Source: Nocardia vermiculata NBRC 100427 (lineage in GTDB: Bacteria > Actinomycetota > Actinomycetes > Mycobacteriales > Mycobacteriaceae). Taken from it: DNA of 64,000 nucleotides. Below, piece after piece: positions 43,816 through 54,038 of this stretch (its first letter is position 1; each line of letters begins with the position of its first letter). Position numbers and translations under genes: made by a program. The stretch spans positions 558,001-622,000 of the forward strand of contig NZ_BDCA01000001.1 of the NCBI RefSeq assembly GCF_001613265.1, read 5' to 3'. The notes beneath the pieces are model-generated. The model was not told the origin of the DNA, made no database searches, and worked only from the letters and a program-made list of their open reading frames with translations.

Positions 43816-44526
43816 TTACTGGTCCTGGCCCGGAAGGTCCTTTTCCCCGTCGACCCCGCCCTGTCGCCCGTCGCCCCTGCCCGGGTCACGGCGCTGTCCG
43901 TCACGATTCCGGCAACGGTCGGCAGCGGCGGCCAGATCCGCATGCAGCTCGGCCCAGCACGCGTCGCCGGCGATCAGATCCGCACCCGCACGATAGGCAT
44001 TCGCCGCGTCCCGATGTCGAAGCCGCTCCTGCAGACAGCGGCCCAGCAATTCGTACAGCACGGCGATTTCCTCCGGCGGGTACGGCAGCGCACCACTGTG
44101 CAGCGCAGTAGCGAGCAGCTGCCCCGCCGAGGCACGGTCGCCGCCGCGGTACCGGATCCGAGCCGCGACCACGGTGTGGTGCGCGGCGTCCGCCGCGGAG
44201 ATTCCCGCCCAGCTGCGGGCCGCGGCCAAGGCCGCGTCGACGAGGTCCTCCTCCCGGCCGGGCTGCTGGGCTACCGCCGTCACCACCAGGGAGCGAATCC
44301 GGGCACACTGCTCACGGTCCAGCATCTCCGCGCCTGTTCCCAAGACCTGCAGCAGAATCCGCTCGGTTTCGGCGGGCGCGGTCGCGAGCAGCGCGGTAGC
44401 CGACTCGATCAGCGCCTGTGCTCTCGCACCGGGCGCGTCGGACAGGTCGATACGCTGACGCGCCGCACGGACGCACGACTGGTCGGCGGGGATATCGTCA
44501 GCGAACTCCCCCGATGGGCTCGGCAC
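43816..44526 (-). CDS. helical-repeat (TPR-like) hypothetical protein, 236 aa
   Basis: Function not recognised. The sequence is almost wholly helical and Ala/Leu-rich with repeat-like pairs ([70 protein letters not shown]), suggesting TPR-type packing. The C-terminal 30 residues are charged and Gly-rich. The start is uncertain: GTG 44526 or TTG 44556, neither with a clear SD. It immediately precedes nadD and is probably cotranscribed with it. Confidence 0.6.
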   Translation of the reverse strand: MPSPSGEFADDIPADQSCVRAARQRIDLSDAPGARAQALIESATALLATAPAETERILLQVLGTGAEMLDREQCARIRSLVVTAVAQQPGREEDLVDAALAAARSWAGISAADAAHHTVVAARIRYRGGDRASAGQLLATALHSGALPYPPEEIAVLYELLGRCLQERLRHRDAANAYRAGADLIAGDACWAELHADLAAAADRCRNRDGQRRDPGRGDGRQGGVDGEKDLPGQDQ

Positions 44527-44581
44527 CCGCGAATGATCCTGCTGCCGGCTTGGCAATCGCTTAACGAACGCTGATCACCGG

Positions 44582-46087
44582 TTACACCGGCAGCAACCTG
44601 CTCACCACCGCGGTCAACTGACGTGCCGAACGGCATTCGTGCATATCGATCACCCCGGCATAGCGGTCGGCGGCCGAATCGCCCGACCCCCACATCTTCT
44701 CCGCCTCCGGATTGAGCCAGTGCGCATGCTTGGCCACCTCGACCAGTCCGCTCAGCGTGTTCAGCGCCGGATCGCGGTAGTTGGTGCGGGCATCACCGAG
44801 GATCAGCAGCGAGGTGCGGCTGGTCACCGCGTCCGGCCAGTCCCGCGCGAAGCCTTGCAGTGCCGCACCGTAATCGGAGTGTCCCTCGAATCCGACGACC
44901 TGAGTTTCGGTGAAGATACGCCGGGTCACCTGGTCCAGCGGAGTGCTCTGATCGAACAGATGGGTCACCTCGTCCACCTGGTCGACGAACGCGAAGATCC
45001 GCACCCGGGAGAACTGCTCGCGCAGTGAATCCACCAGCAGCATGGTGAAACTGGAGAAGCCCGCCACCGAACCCGAGATATCGCACAGCAGGACCAGATC
45101 CGGGCGGCCCGGCCGGGGTTTGCGGCTCACCAGGTCGATCGGTACGCCGCCGGTCGACATGGACCGGCGCAGTGTCTTGCGCAGATCGATCTCGCCGCGC
45201 CGGGCACGTCGTCGGCGCGCGGCCAGCCGAGAGGCCAGCACCCGCGCCAGGCGCTGCGAGCTACGCCGTAGCTCGGCCAGTTCGTTCTCGGAGATGCGCA
45301 GGAAGTCGGCCTCCTCGGCCTGACGTTGCACACCGTATTTCGCGACCCGTTCGCGGCCCAGTCGTTCGGCGACCCGGCGCCGGGTTTCGGCCTCCACCGT
45401 GGCGCGGAACTCCTTCACCCGGGTACGGGCCGCGCGGCGCGCCACCTCGGTATCGAACTCGGAGTTGTCGACGCCGCCGGCCAGTCCCGCGAGAATCTTG
45501 CTGATCAGGACCTCGGGCTGCACATCCTTCAGCGTCTGATACGCCGAGAAGGAGGGCCCGTTCGCGGACTGGTACTGCCCCATCTGCTCGACCATCTGCG
45601 CGGCCAGGTTCTGCAACTGCCGCTGCTGTTCCTCGCCGGGTTCACCACCCAGCATCTCGGCCAGCAGCCGGCGCAGCTCGAACAGATCGATCTCGCCGTC
45701 GTCGCGGCGCGGCAACTCGATGTCCTCGGCACCGGACCGCTCGCCCAGCGCCGCCGGAAACCACAGTTCGAACAGCCCGTCGAAGGTGGCCCGCTGGGTG
45801 GGCCGCCGCAGCAGGGCGCAGGCCAGCCCTTCGCGCAGCATCTCGCGGTCCATCAGATCGACCACGGTGAGTACCTGGCCGGCATCCACGGTCTCCGACG
45901 GCCCCACCGGAATTCCTCTGGCTCGCAAGGCTTCCACGAAGCCGACCACATGTCCGGACAGGCCGTGCGGTGCGAGCTGTCCGGGCTCGGGCGCACCCGG
46001 CTGCGAGGCACCGGAGCCGCGTCCGCCGGCGCCGGTTCGCCGCGCCGAGGCGACCAGGTCGCGGGCGGTGACGCGCTTACCGGTCAC
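44582..46087 (-). CDS. VWA domain protein, CoxE-like (MoxR partner)
   Basis: A 501-aa protein with an N-terminal helical domain (GFVEALRARGIPVGPSETVDA), a long basic coiled middle (about 210-300) and a C-terminal von Willebrand A domain. The MIDAS starts at Asp336 (DISGS, 336-340) with later FVD and DART elements. CoxE-type proteins act with MoxR AAA+ ATPases in metal-centre insertion or complex remodelling. The gene starts 3 nt after the MoxR stop, so the two form one unit. Counterpart of Rv2425c. Target unknown. Confidence 0.88.
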   Translation of the reverse strand: MTGKRVTARDLVASARRTGAGGRGSGASQPGAPEPGQLAPHGLSGHVVGFVEALRARGIPVGPSETVDAGQVLTVVDLMDREMLREGLACALLRRPTQRATFDGLFELWFPAALGERSGAEDIELPRRDDGEIDLFELRRLLAEMLGGEPGEEQQRQLQNLAAQMVEQMGQYQSANGPSFSAYQTLKDVQPEVLISKILAGLAGGVDNSEFDTEVARRAARTRVKEFRATVEAETRRRVAERLGRERVAKYGVQRQAEEADFLRISENELAELRRSSQRLARVLASRLAARRRRARRGEIDLRKTLRRSMSTGGVPIDLVSRKPRPGRPDLVLLCDISGSVAGFSSFTMLLVDSLREQFSRVRIFAFVDQVDEVTHLFDQSTPLDQVTRRIFTETQVVGFEGHSDYGAALQGFARDWPDAVTSRTSLLILGDARTNYRDPALNTLSGLVEVAKHAHWLNPEAEKMWGSGDSAADRYAGVIDMHECRSARQLTAVVSRLLPV

Positions 46088-46090
46088 GGC

Positions 46091-46978
46091 TCAGGCCAGT
46101 TTCAGTTCGGCCAGCGCGCGCTGGTGATCGCTCTGATGCTTGAGGACCACGCCCAGGGTCGCACGCACGGTGTTGTCGTCGAGATCGTGCATCCCCAGTG
46201 CCAGCAGGGTGCGCGCCCAGTCGATCGACTCCGCGACCGACGGCAGCTTCTTCAACGCCATCCCGCGCAGCACGTGCACGACCCGGACCAGCTGGGCGGC
46301 CACGGCAGGTTTCAGCTCCGGCACCCGGCTCGCCAGGATGCGACGTTCGAGTTCCTCGTCCGGGAAGTCGATATGCAGGTAGAGGCAGCGACGCTTGAGG
46401 GCCTCCGACAGCTCACGGGTGGCGTTGGAGGTCAACACCGCGAACGGGCGGCGGGTCGCGGTGATGGTGCCCAGTTCCGGGACGGTGACCGCGAAGTCGC
46501 TGAGCACCTCGAGCATCAGCCCCTCGATCTCGACATCGGCCTTGTCGGCCTCGTCGATGAGCAGCACCGTCGGTTCGGTGCGCCGGATCGCGGTCAGCAG
46601 CGGGCGTGACAGCAGGAACTCCTCGCTGAACACGTCGGCTTTCGTTTCGGCCCAGCCGTTGTCGCCACCGGCGGCACCGGTGGACTGGATGCGCAGGATC
46701 TGCTTGGCATGGTTCCACTCGTAGAGCGCGCGGGCCTCGTCGATGCCTTCGTAGCACTGCAGGCGGACCAGTTCGGCCCCGGCCACCTGGGCGACCGCGC
46801 GGGACAGTTCGGTTTTGCCGACCCCCGCCGGGCCCTCGATGAGCAGCGGCTTACCGAGTCGGTCGGCGAGGAACACCGAGGTCGCGGTCGCCTTGTCGGC
46901 CAGATAGCCGGTTGTCGCCAGCCGGTCCAGCACATCGTCGACCGATGCGAAGATCGGCTCGTGCACGGATTCCTGCAC
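46091..46978 (-). CDS. MoxR-type AAA+ ATPase
   Basis: Chaperone-like ATPase that works with the adjacent VWA protein. GTG 46978, with AAGGAGG 9 nt upstream, gives 295 aa; the longer frame upstream is less likely. Walker A GPAGVGKT (49-56), Walker B LLIDEAD, sensor 1 TSNATRELSEAL and Arg finger region KRRCLYLHIDFP are all present, so the ATPase should be active. A long dyad lies 76-115 nt upstream of the start. Counterpart of Rv2426c. Confidence 0.9.
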   Translation of the reverse strand: MQESVHEPIFASVDDVLDRLATTGYLADKATATSVFLADRLGKPLLIEGPAGVGKTELSRAVAQVAGAELVRLQCYEGIDEARALYEWNHAKQILRIQSTGAAGGDNGWAETKADVFSEEFLLSRPLLTAIRRTEPTVLLIDEADKADVEIEGLMLEVLSDFAVTVPELGTITATRRPFAVLTSNATRELSEALKRRCLYLHIDFPDEELERRILASRVPELKPAVAAQLVRVVHVLRGMALKKLPSVAESIDWARTLLALGMHDLDDNTVRATLGVVLKHQSDHQRALAELKLA

Positions 46979-47053
46979 AGTTGCGGCCCTCCTTCGACGG
47001 GCCGGAACCGAGCACCCGCCCATATCGATGAACAACAGCGCAGCCCACCACAG

Positions 47054-47093
47054 GTATGCACCGTAAAGAACACGTGTTCACGACGGTACACAC
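47054..47093. promoter_or_regulatory. 40-bp dyad upstream of the MoxR-VWA operon
   Basis: The centre is the perfect palindrome GAACACGTGTTC (47068-47079). Flanking ACCGT (47060-47064) and ACGGT (47083-47087) are exactly mirrored. In total 15 of 20 positions pair about one axis. It lies between the proA terminator and the MoxR start. The size and symmetry suggest an operator for a large dimer or tetramer. Confidence 0.45.
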
Positions 47094-47107
47094 GCCTGCC
47101 CGTATCC

Positions 47108-47148
47108 GAGACACCGGTGGCGGCGGCAGTAGCGTCGCCACCGGTCTC
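47108..47148 (-). terminator. terminator of proA
   Basis: CCGGTGGCG and CGCCACCGG pair over 9 bp, with an outer GAGA/TCTC extension interrupted by a 2-nt bulge. The hairpin begins 4 nt after the proA stop. Confidence 0.65.
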
Positions 47149-47151
47149 GGG

Positions 47152-48420
47152 TCAGCTCGGGCGCACCTGCCCGTCACCCCAGACGATCCACTTGGTGGAG
47201 GTCAGCTCGGGCAGCGCCATCGGGCCGCGCGCGTGCAGTTTCTGGGTGGAGATACCGATCTCGGCGCCGAACCCGAACTGCTCGCCGTCGGTGAACGCCG
47301 TGGACGCGTTGACCATGACAGCGGCCGCGTCGACCCGGGCGGTGAATTCGCGCGCGGCGGACAGATCGGCAGTCACGATGGCCTCGGTGTGGCCGGTTCC
47401 CCACTCGTTGATGTGGTCGACCGCGGCATCGAGATCGTCGACGACCTTGAGCGCGATATCCAGCGACAGGTACTCCTGCGCCCAGTCGTCGGCGGTGGCC
47501 GGAACCAGGCCGGGCAGATCACCGTGCACGGTCACCTGCGCCTGTTCCAGCGCGCCGGTGAGCCGCGCGACCGCGGTCTCGGCGATGGCGCGGTCGATCA
47601 GCACCGTCTCCGCGGTATTGCACACGCTGGGGCGGCGGGTCTTGGAGTTCAGCAGGATGGATTCGGCCATGTCCAGGTCCGCACCCGCGTGGACATAGAC
47701 GTGGCAGTTACCGGTGCCGGTTTCGATGGTCGGCACCAGCGCATCGCGCACGACCGCGTTGATCAGCCCGGCACCACCACGCGGAATGACCACATCCACC
47801 AGACCCCGCGCCCGGATCAGATGGGTGACACTCGACCGGTCTTCGCTGGGCAGCAACTGCACCGCGTCGGCCGGAATGTCCTGTGCTCGCAATGCATCCC
47901 GCATGACCTCGACCAACGCGGCATTGGAGTGCGCGGCCGAGGACGACCCGCGCAGCAGCGCGGCGTTCCCGGATTTCAGCGCCAGCCCGAAAGCGTCGAC
48001 CGTGACATTGGGGCGCGCCTCGTACACCATGCCGACCACGCCGAGCGGCACCCGTACCTGCCGGATCTCGAGCCCGTTGGCCAGGGTGGAACCGCGCAGC
48101 ACCACACCCACCGGGTCCGGCAGACCTGCGACCTGTCGCAGTCCGGAGGCGATGCCGTCGATCCGTGGCTGGGTCAACCGCAGCCGGTCCAGCAGCGATG
48201 CCTCGATACCCGCGGCCTCCGCGGCGGCGATGTCACGAGCATTGGCGGCCAGCACCGTATCCTTCGCTGCGAGCAGCGCGTCGGCCGCGGCATGCAGTGC
48301 CGCATCCTTGCGCGCGGTGGTCAGCTGAGCGAGCACCCGTGACGCCACCCGCGCCCGCCGCGCCGCCTCATGCACCGCCTCGCGCACGGTATCCACTTCG
48401 CCGACAGTTCCAGCAGTCAT
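47152..48420 (-). CDS. proA: glutamate-5-semialdehyde dehydrogenase (gamma-glutamyl phosphate reductase)
   Basis: Second step of proline synthesis: NADPH-dependent reduction of gamma-glutamyl phosphate. The 422-aa protein has the substrate/NADP region [26 protein letters not shown] and the catalytic Cys267 in [14 protein letters not shown] 48420 is chosen because TAGGCT lies 7 nt upstream (leaderless) and no SD is present. proB is not adjacent. Divergent from the SRPBCC gene. Confidence 0.95.
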   Translation of the reverse strand: MTAGTVGEVDTVREAVHEAARRARVASRVLAQLTTARKDAALHAAADALLAAKDTVLAANARDIAAAEAAGIEASLLDRLRLTQPRIDGIASGLRQVAGLPDPVGVVLRGSTLANGLEIRQVRVPLGVVGMVYEARPNVTVDAFGLALKSGNAALLRGSSSAAHSNAALVEVMRDALRAQDIPADAVQLLPSEDRSSVTHLIRARGLVDVVIPRGGAGLINAVVRDALVPTIETGTGNCHVYVHAGADLDMAESILLNSKTRRPSVCNTAETVLIDRAIAETAVARLTGALEQAQVTVHGDLPGLVPATADDWAQEYLSLDIALKVVDDLDAAVDHINEWGTGHTEAIVTADLSAAREFTARVDAAAVMVNASTAFTDGEQFGFGAEIGISTQKLHARGPMALPELTSTKWIVWGDGQVRPS

Positions 48421-48498
48421 GGCCAACAGCCTACTGACCTGGCCTCCGGTGGGAAACGACGCATCGAATTCGGTCTCGCCTCATGTTTCGATGGACCG

Positions 48499-48972
48499 AT
48501 GACCGCTGAAATTCGTAGGCCCACCGACACCGGAGTCGTCTCGGCGGAGCGGGAGATCGCCGCCCCGCCCGCCCGGATCTTCGAGCTGATCGCCGATCCG
48601 GCACGGCAGCCGCAGTGGGACGGCAACGACAATCTGGAACAGGCGCCGCGGGGGCAGCGGGTGCGGGGCACCGGTGCCGTGTTCACCATGACGATCACGA
48701 CCGGCAGCGTGCGCGAGAACCACGTCGTGGAGTTCGACGAGGGACGACTGATCGCCTGGCGGCCGGCCGAGGAAGGCCGGCAGCCACCCGGACATCTGTG
48801 GCGGTGGGAACTGGAACCGATCGACGACCGGCGAACGCTGGTGCGCCATACCTACGACTGGTCCGCGCTCACCGAAGAGACCCGCCTGCCACGCGCCCGC
48901 GCCACCACGCCGGACAAGCTGCTCCGGTCCATCGATCGGCTGGCCACGGCGGCGGTGTCCGACGACGACTGA
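48499..48972 (+). CDS. SRPBCC (START-like) family protein
   Basis: A 157-aa single-domain helix-grip protein: the start EREIAAPPARIFELIADPARQPQWDG is the typical polyketide-cyclase/SRPBCC signature, followed by beta strands (VFTMTITTGSVRENHVVEFDEG) and the long C-terminal helix. It probably binds a small hydrophobic ligand; no ligand can be named. Start ATG 48499 lies inside an 80-nt divergent promoter region shared with proA. Confidence 0.83.
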   Translation: MTAEIRRPTDTGVVSAEREIAAPPARIFELIADPARQPQWDGNDNLEQAPRGQRVRGTGAVFTMTITTGSVRENHVVEFDEGRLIAWRPAEEGRQPPGHLWRWELEPIDDRRTLVRHTYDWSALTEETRLPRARATTPDKLLRSIDRLATAAVSDDD

Positions 48973-49017
48973 GCAGTGTTCTCGGCTACCCGGCGCTAGC
49001 GTGCGTAGGGTGCGTAG

Positions 49018-49926
49018 ATGGCACGGATCGCAGTGGTGGGCAGCATCAATATGGATCTGGTGACGCGGACGCCGCGGCCACCGCTGCCCGGTGAAACCAT
49101 CCTCGGCATCTCCTTCGACATGCTGCCCGGTGGTAAGGGCGCCAACCAGGCGATCGCGGCACGCCGCTCGGGCGCGCAGGTCGATTTCATCGGCGCCACC
49201 GGAACCGACGTCTTCGGCACGGAGTTGCGAAAGGTTCTCGAGGACAACGAGGTAGGTACCGCCGGGCTGCGCACGAGCGACGGGTCCAGCGGGGTGGCCT
49301 GCATCGTCGTCGACGATTCCGGGGAGAACTCGATCATCGTGGTCGGCGGATCGAACACCCGGCTCACCGCGCTCACCGATACCGACCGCGACATCATCGC
49401 CGAGGCCGATATCCTGCTCTGCCAGTTGGAGATTCCGGTGGACACCGTTGCCGAGGCGGCCCGGCATGCCCGCGCACACGACACCCTGGTGCTGCTCAAT
49501 CCCTCACCCGCGCAGCCACTGTCCCCGCAGCTGTGGGAGCTGGTCGATATCGCCGTGGTCAACGAGGGGGAAGCCGAGCGACTGAGCGCGGAACTCGAAG
49601 GCGTCGACCACGTACTGACCACCCGCGGCGGCGCGGGCGCGACCTACCGGGGCCCGCGGGACAGTGTCACCCACCCGGGTGTGGCGGTCGAGGTGGTCGA
49701 TACCACCGGCGCCGGGGATGCCTTCACGGGCGCGCTGGCCGCACGCTGGGACGAGGGCCCCGAGGCCGCCCTGGCATGGGCCTGTACCGCGGGCGCACTG
49801 GCCGTGACCACGCTCGGCGCGATCGCTGCCATCCCGGTCGCGTCCGAGATCCAGCGCATCGTCCACCTACTACGCAGACAACCGCCAGACCCGCTCACCG
49901 GGCAACTTTCGGTACGACATACGTAG
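49018..49926 (+). CDS. PfkB-family carbohydrate kinase (ribokinase-like)
   Basis: Phosphorylates a sugar or nucleoside; ribose is the most common substrate for this shape. The 302-aa protein has VGSINMDLV at the start, the GGKGANQA substrate motif and the catalytic DTTGAGDAFTGAL anion-hole motif. TAGGGT lies six bases before ATG 49018, pointing to a leaderless transcript. Followed 116 nt later by an IclR regulator that might control it. No sugar transporter is nearby. Confidence 0.87.
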   Translation: MARIAVVGSINMDLVTRTPRPPLPGETILGISFDMLPGGKGANQAIAARRSGAQVDFIGATGTDVFGTELRKVLEDNEVGTAGLRTSDGSSGVACIVVDDSGENSIIVVGGSNTRLTALTDTDRDIIAEADILLCQLEIPVDTVAEAARHARAHDTLVLLNPSPAQPLSPQLWELVDIAVVNEGEAERLSAELEGVDHVLTTRGGAGATYRGPRDSVTHPGVAVEVVDTTGAGDAFTGALAARWDEGPEAALAWACTAGALAVTTLGAIAAIPVASEIQRIVHLLRRQPPDPLTGQLSVRHT

Positions 49927-50042
49927 TTCTACCGATTCGCCGACGGTGGGTATGCAGCCACTGTGACTGGTAACACACGTTTGAACCGACATATGCCTGA
50001 TCGACATAGACCTACAGTGCATATGAGCTACCGGAGGTACCC

Positions 50043-50915
50043 ATGACCGTCACCGTGCTGCCCGCCGCGGAACGCGCCACCACCGCCACGCACCACGCGT
50101 CGACGGACACCACGGTGCGGACCACCACTCATCGCACCGCTCAGGCTGCGCGCTCCGGCGCGACCCCCGTGTCGATGATCGAGCGGATGACGCTGATTCT
50201 CGACGCCTTCGACGTCACCACGCCCACCCTGACACTGCTGGAGATCGTCGAGCGGACCGGGCTGCCGCGTTCGACCGTGCACCGCATCCTGGACCAGATG
50301 ATCCGGCTGCGCTGGCTGGCGCACTCCGCCGGTGGGTACCGACTGGGCATGCGCACCCTCGAACTGGGTGGCCTGACCGCCGACCACAACGAGATCCGCG
50401 ACGAGGTGAGCCCGCTGCTGCACGAGTTGTCCCAGCGCACCGGGATGGTGGGACATCTCGCGGTGCTCGACGGTCGCGAGGTGGTGTACCTCGACAAGGC
50501 GGGGGGCCGGTTCGCCGCATCCCTGCCGACCCGGCTCGGTGGCCGGATGCCCGCGCACGCGACGGCGCTGGGCAAAGCGATGCTCGCGACGCTGGAGCCG
50601 CCCATAGCGGAGGCCGCCTTCCGTACCCGGATGCCGCGTCTGACCGCCCGCACCCTGTGCGAACCCGACGCGCTGCATCGCGAACTCGGTCAGATCCGCT
50701 TGCGTCAGGGGGTGGCCGTCGATCGCGAGGAGGCCGTGGCCGGTACCGCGTGCGTCGCGGCACCGCTGCGGGGACGCGGCACCCCTCCGGCCGCACTGTC
50801 GCTGACCGGGCGGGTCGACGGGATGAGCTTCGACCGGGTGGCCCGGGTCGTCCTCGAGGTCGCGCACGAGGTCGGCCGTGCCCTGGCGACCCCGCACCAC
50901 TCCCGGCGGCGCTGA
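50043..50915 (+). CDS. IclR family transcriptional regulator
   Basis: A 290-aa regulator: a 40-residue Thr/Ala-rich N-terminal extension, the IclR winged helix (about 43-105, LTLLEIVERTGLPRSTVHRILDQM) and the C-terminal effector domain (GHLAVLDGREVVYLDKAGG, HATALGKAMLA). ATG 50043 is preceded by GGAGGT at 5 nt. The upstream 115 nt contain two CATATG palindromes 24 nt apart that could be its own operator. The effector is unknown; candidate targets are the kinase upstream or the PadR gene downstream. Confidence 0.87.
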   Translation: MTVTVLPAAERATTATHHASTDTTVRTTTHRTAQAARSGATPVSMIERMTLILDAFDVTTPTLTLLEIVERTGLPRSTVHRILDQMIRLRWLAHSAGGYRLGMRTLELGGLTADHNEIRDEVSPLLHELSQRTGMVGHLAVLDGREVVYLDKAGGRFAASLPTRLGGRMPAHATALGKAMLATLEPPIAEAAFRTRMPRLTARTLCEPDALHRELGQIRLRQGVAVDREEAVAGTACVAAPLRGRGTPPAALSLTGRVDGMSFDRVARVVLEVAHEVGRALATPHHSRRR

Positions 50916-50951
50916 GCACTGTCCGGACGATCGAACGATAGAACTCGCACC

Positions 50952-51581
50952 ATGGCACCTGGCACCGATCTGCCGACCACCTCGTGGGCCGTGCTCGGAA
51001 TGCTGTCGCACACGGATGAACTGTCGGGTTACGACCTCAAGAAATGGGCCGACTGGAGTCTGCAATTCTTCTATTGGAGCCCGTCGTTCAGTCAGATCTA
51101 CTCCGAACTCAAACGACTCGAGAAACACGGCTACGTCGTCTCCCGGACCGTGACCTCCGACGACGGGGTCCGCGGCAAACGGATGTACGCGATCACCGAC
51201 ACCGGCCGGGATGCGGTGGCGCACTGGGTCAATCATTCACCGGTCGAGGCACCGGTGCTCAAACACAGTGTGCTGCTGCGGGCCTGGCTCGGCCATCTCG
51301 CCGAACCGGACCGGCTGCGTGACATCCTCACCGAGCACATCGACTACGCCGAACAGATGCGCCGGCGTGCTGTCGCGGATGCCGCCACCACCGATGCCGC
51401 GGACTCCGACTCGGACCCGCAGTGGGCCTTTCCCAGCGCGGTACTGCGCTGGTGTGTGCGCCACTACGAGGCCGAGCGGCAACTCGCCGAGGATCTACTC
51501 ACCGATCTGGAGATGCTGAACACACGAGGCAGACTGCCCCGCAGCCGCGAATCCCCACTGGCCCCGGTACCCCCCGAATGA
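50952..51581 (+). CDS. PadR family transcriptional regulator
   Basis: A 209-aa regulator with an N-terminal PadR winged helix ([36 protein letters not shown]) and the C-terminal four-helix dimerisation domain of the long (Vir-type) subgroup. It starts 36 nt after the IclR gene and is likely cotranscribed with it. Its stop is 1 nt from the stop of the convergent methyltransferase gene, with no room for a terminator. Confidence 0.86.
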   Translation: MAPGTDLPTTSWAVLGMLSHTDELSGYDLKKWADWSLQFFYWSPSFSQIYSELKRLEKHGYVVSRTVTSDDGVRGKRMYAITDTGRDAVAHWVNHSPVEAPVLKHSVLLRAWLGHLAEPDRLRDILTEHIDYAEQMRRRAVADAATTDAADSDSDPQWAFPSAVLRWCVRHYEAERQLAEDLLTDLEMLNTRGRLPRSRESPLAPVPPE

Positions 51582-51582
51582 T

Positions 51583-52245
51583 CTACACGCGGCGGATCCG
51601 GGCCAGCCAGGCGGCGGTCTCGACGATGCTGTTGTCGGACACCTCCAGGTCGCGGGCCTCTTCCGCGACGAGTCCGGTGATCCGGCCACGGTAACGCGAG
51701 GGCTGCAGCTGCTCCAGTTTCCAGCCGTCCCCGAACGAGTCGCGGATGAGTTGATCGCTGATCCGCGGACCGATTCCGGGTTCGGAATCCGACAGCGCCA
51801 GCAGATGCACCAGCCCGCCGGGCGCGCACAGCGCATGCAGGGCCCGCACATAGGTGGCGCGGGTGTCGGGTTCATCGCGGAAGACATGGAACAGCGCGCT
51901 GTCGACGATCGTGTCGAACACGCCGAGTTCCGCGGCCGCGGCGGGGTCGGCGCCGAGCCGTACCGCGTCGACGACCTGGAAACGTGCGGTCGGCACTGCC
52001 TTGTCCGCCGCGTTGCGACGGGCGTACTCGACCGCACTCGGCGACAGGTCGACGCCCAGCACGTCGTACCCGCGGGCGGCCAGCGCGATGGTGTGCTCGC
52101 CGGCGCCGGCGCCGATATCGAGGACCCGGCCGCTGATGAGCCCCGCACTCTCGATCTCGAGGACGGCGGGCTGCGGCTCGCCGATCACCCAGGGCGCGGT
52201 GTCGTTGTCGTAGACGGTGTTCCAGAACTCTGTGGTCTGTGCCAT
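51583..52245 (-). CDS. class I SAM-dependent methyltransferase
   Basis: Rossmann-fold methyltransferase of 220 aa: motif [12 protein letters not shown], acidic residue after strand 2 ([13 protein letters not shown]), VDAVRL, and [12 protein letters not shown] for motif [12 protein letters not shown] near the start is shared with thiopurine-methyltransferase-like and tellurite-resistance-like families. The acceptor substrate is unknown. ATG 52245 is preferred over an ATG nine codons upstream. Divergent from ribBA. Confidence 0.85.
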   Translation of the reverse strand: MAQTTEFWNTVYDNDTAPWVIGEPQPAVLEIESAGLISGRVLDIGAGAGEHTIALAARGYDVLGVDLSPSAVEYARRNAADKAVPTARFQVVDAVRLGADPAAAAELGVFDTIVDSALFHVFRDEPDTRATYVRALHALCAPGGLVHLLALSDSEPGIGPRISDQLIRDSFGDGWKLEQLQPSRYRGRITGLVAEEARDLEVSDNSIVETAAWLARIRRV

Positions 52246-52374
52246 GACACCAGCGTGCACCCTCAACTTCACTCGAGGTCAAGATCGGCGGAATTCCAGA
52301 ATCTCACTGAGCGGAACCCTTCCTGGCGACCGCACAGTTCGCATATTTCTATTAGGCATAGCAGGAGGTGCACG

Positions 52375-53619
52375 ATGTCCGGTGAATTCGATTCCATCCA
52401 GAAAGCACTCGACGCCCTGGCTGCCGGCCGCCCCGTGGTGGTGGTCGACGACGAGGACCGCGAGAACGAGGGCGACCTGGTGCTGGCCGCGGAATTCGCG
52501 ACCGCGGAGACCATCGGCTTCCTGGTTCGCCACACCAGTGGCGTGTTGTGTGTGCCGATGCCCGGCGCCGATCTCGACCGCTTGTCACTGCCCCCGATGA
52601 CCGCGGTCAACGAGGATCCGAAGGGGACCGCCTACACCGTCTCGGTCGATGCCGCCACGGGAATCAGCACCGGGATCTCGGCGGCCGATCGAGCCCGCAC
52701 CATGCGGTTGCTGGCCGACCCCCGCACCGGCGCTGCCGACCTCACCCGCCCCGGGCACGTGTTCCCGCTGCGGGCACATCCGCGCGGCGTGCTGGGCCGG
52801 CCCGGTCACACCGAGGCCACCGTGGACCTGCTGCGCGCGGCCGGACTGCGCCCGGCCGGAGTCATCGCCGAGGTGGTCGCCGACGACGGATCGATGGCGC
52901 GGCTCCCGCAGCTGCGCACCTTTGCCCGGACCCACGCGCTGCCGATCATCTCCATCGCCGATCTCATCGAGCATCGCCGGCGCGGTGAGCACACCATCAC
53001 CCGGCTCGCGCAGACCCGGCTGCCCACCCGCTACGGCGATTTCCGGGTGTTCGGCTACCAGGACGCCGGATCCGGCACCCAGCCGCCGGTCGAACACCTG
53101 GCGCTGGCGTACGGCGATCCGGCCGGCGTCGATGTGCTGGCCCGGCTGCATTCGGAATGCCTCACCGGCGATGCCTTCGGATCGCTGCGCTGCGACTGCG
53201 GCGAACAGCTCGACGCGTCACTGCGCGCGGTGGCCGCCGAGGGACGCGGTGTGGTTGTTTATCTGCGCGGTCAGGAAGGCCGTGGCATCGGGCTGCTGAA
53301 CAAGTTGCGCGCCTACGAATTACAGGACGCCGGCGCCGACACCGTCGACGCGAATCTGCGCCTCGGCCTGCCGATCGACGCCCGCCGTTACGATGCGGGC
53401 GCACAGATCCTGACCGATCTGGGGGTGGAATCGGTGCGGTTGCTCAGCAACAACCCGGACAAGGAAGCCGGGCTGGCCGCGCACGGTATCGCCGTCACCC
53501 GGCGGATCCCGCTGCAGACCGACCCGACCGAGCACAACGTGCACTACCTGCGCACCAAGCGCGAGCGGATGCGGCATCAGCTGACCGGGCTCGACGCCGT
53601 CTCCGCCGCCGCGAACTAG
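52375..53619 (+). CDS. bifunctional DHBP synthase / GTP cyclohydrolase II RibBA
   Basis: Supplies both riboflavin precursors. The N-terminal 200 residues are DHBP synthase ([32 protein letters not shown]), converting ribulose 5-phosphate. The rest is GTP cyclohydrolase II with zinc ligands C262, C273 and C275 ([20 protein letters not shown]), RGQEGRGIG and [11 protein letters not shown] 52375 has AGGAGGTG 4 nt upstream; the long open frame further upstream is not coding. No other rib gene and no FMN riboswitch was seen in the 129-nt upstream gap, so this may be a second copy outside the main rib operon. Confidence 0.93.
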   Translation: MSGEFDSIQKALDALAAGRPVVVVDDEDRENEGDLVLAAEFATAETIGFLVRHTSGVLCVPMPGADLDRLSLPPMTAVNEDPKGTAYTVSVDAATGISTGISAADRARTMRLLADPRTGAADLTRPGHVFPLRAHPRGVLGRPGHTEATVDLLRAAGLRPAGVIAEVVADDGSMARLPQLRTFARTHALPIISIADLIEHRRRGEHTITRLAQTRLPTRYGDFRVFGYQDAGSGTQPPVEHLALAYGDPAGVDVLARLHSECLTGDAFGSLRCDCGEQLDASLRAVAAEGRGVVVYLRGQEGRGIGLLNKLRAYELQDAGADTVDANLRLGLPIDARRYDAGAQILTDLGVESVRLLSNNPDKEAGLAAHGIAVTRRIPLQTDPTEHNVHYLRTKRERMRHQLTGLDAVSAAAN

Positions 53620-54035
53620 AGCCGGTCCCCGGCGAGCCACCGCCGGGCCCGGGCGGCCGAGGCGCGCGACAACCACGCGTCCTGTACGACCTCCCGGAGC
53701 TCGTCGATGTCGAGTTCGCCGACGTGCGCGCCACGCAGCAGGACCGACTGGTGTCCGTCGAAATGGGCGGTGGTGAAGAAGGGCGAATCCGGATCCTGCA
53801 CCAGCGCGAGTTTGTCCGATTCCGACGGCACCCAGAAGATGATCACGTCCGGATAGCGCTCGCCGGTATCGGGGTCCGTGGCGTCGCGACTCGGGGTGCG
53901 GAAGTAGACGAAGGATTTGCCGCCGACCTGGTAGATCGGGTTCCCCTGGGAGCCGTGCACCACGCTCACATGAGGCATCGCCGCGGCCAGCTGCGCCACG
54001 TCGTCGAGCCGCGCCCGCCGGGCCGCCCGCGCCAC
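53616..54035 (-). CDS. MmcQ/YjbR family protein
   Basis: A small (139 aa) DNA-binding-fold protein of the MmcQ/YjbR family. [21 protein letters not shown] and FHFDGHQS-type elements ([17 protein letters not shown]), plus the helical ending [22 protein letters not shown], are typical. Function of the family is poorly known. GTG 54035 lies 3 nt after the LLM gene stop, so the two are an operon. Its TAG overlaps the ribBA TAG on the other strand (CTAG), a 4-nt tail-to-tail overlap. Confidence 0.78.
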   Translation of the reverse strand: MARAARRARLDDVAQLAAAMPHVSVVHGSQGNPIYQVGGKSFVYFRTPSRDATDPDTGERYPDVIIFWVPSESDKLALVQDPDSPFFTTAHFDGHQSVLLRGAHVGELDIDELREVVQDAWLSRASAARARRWLAGDRL

Positions 54036-54038
54036 CGC

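Noticed and set aside
52246..52374. FMN riboswitch before ribBA
   Set aside because: The 129-nt gap is too short and shows none of the conserved RFN helices that I could recognise; a normal SD precedes the ATG.
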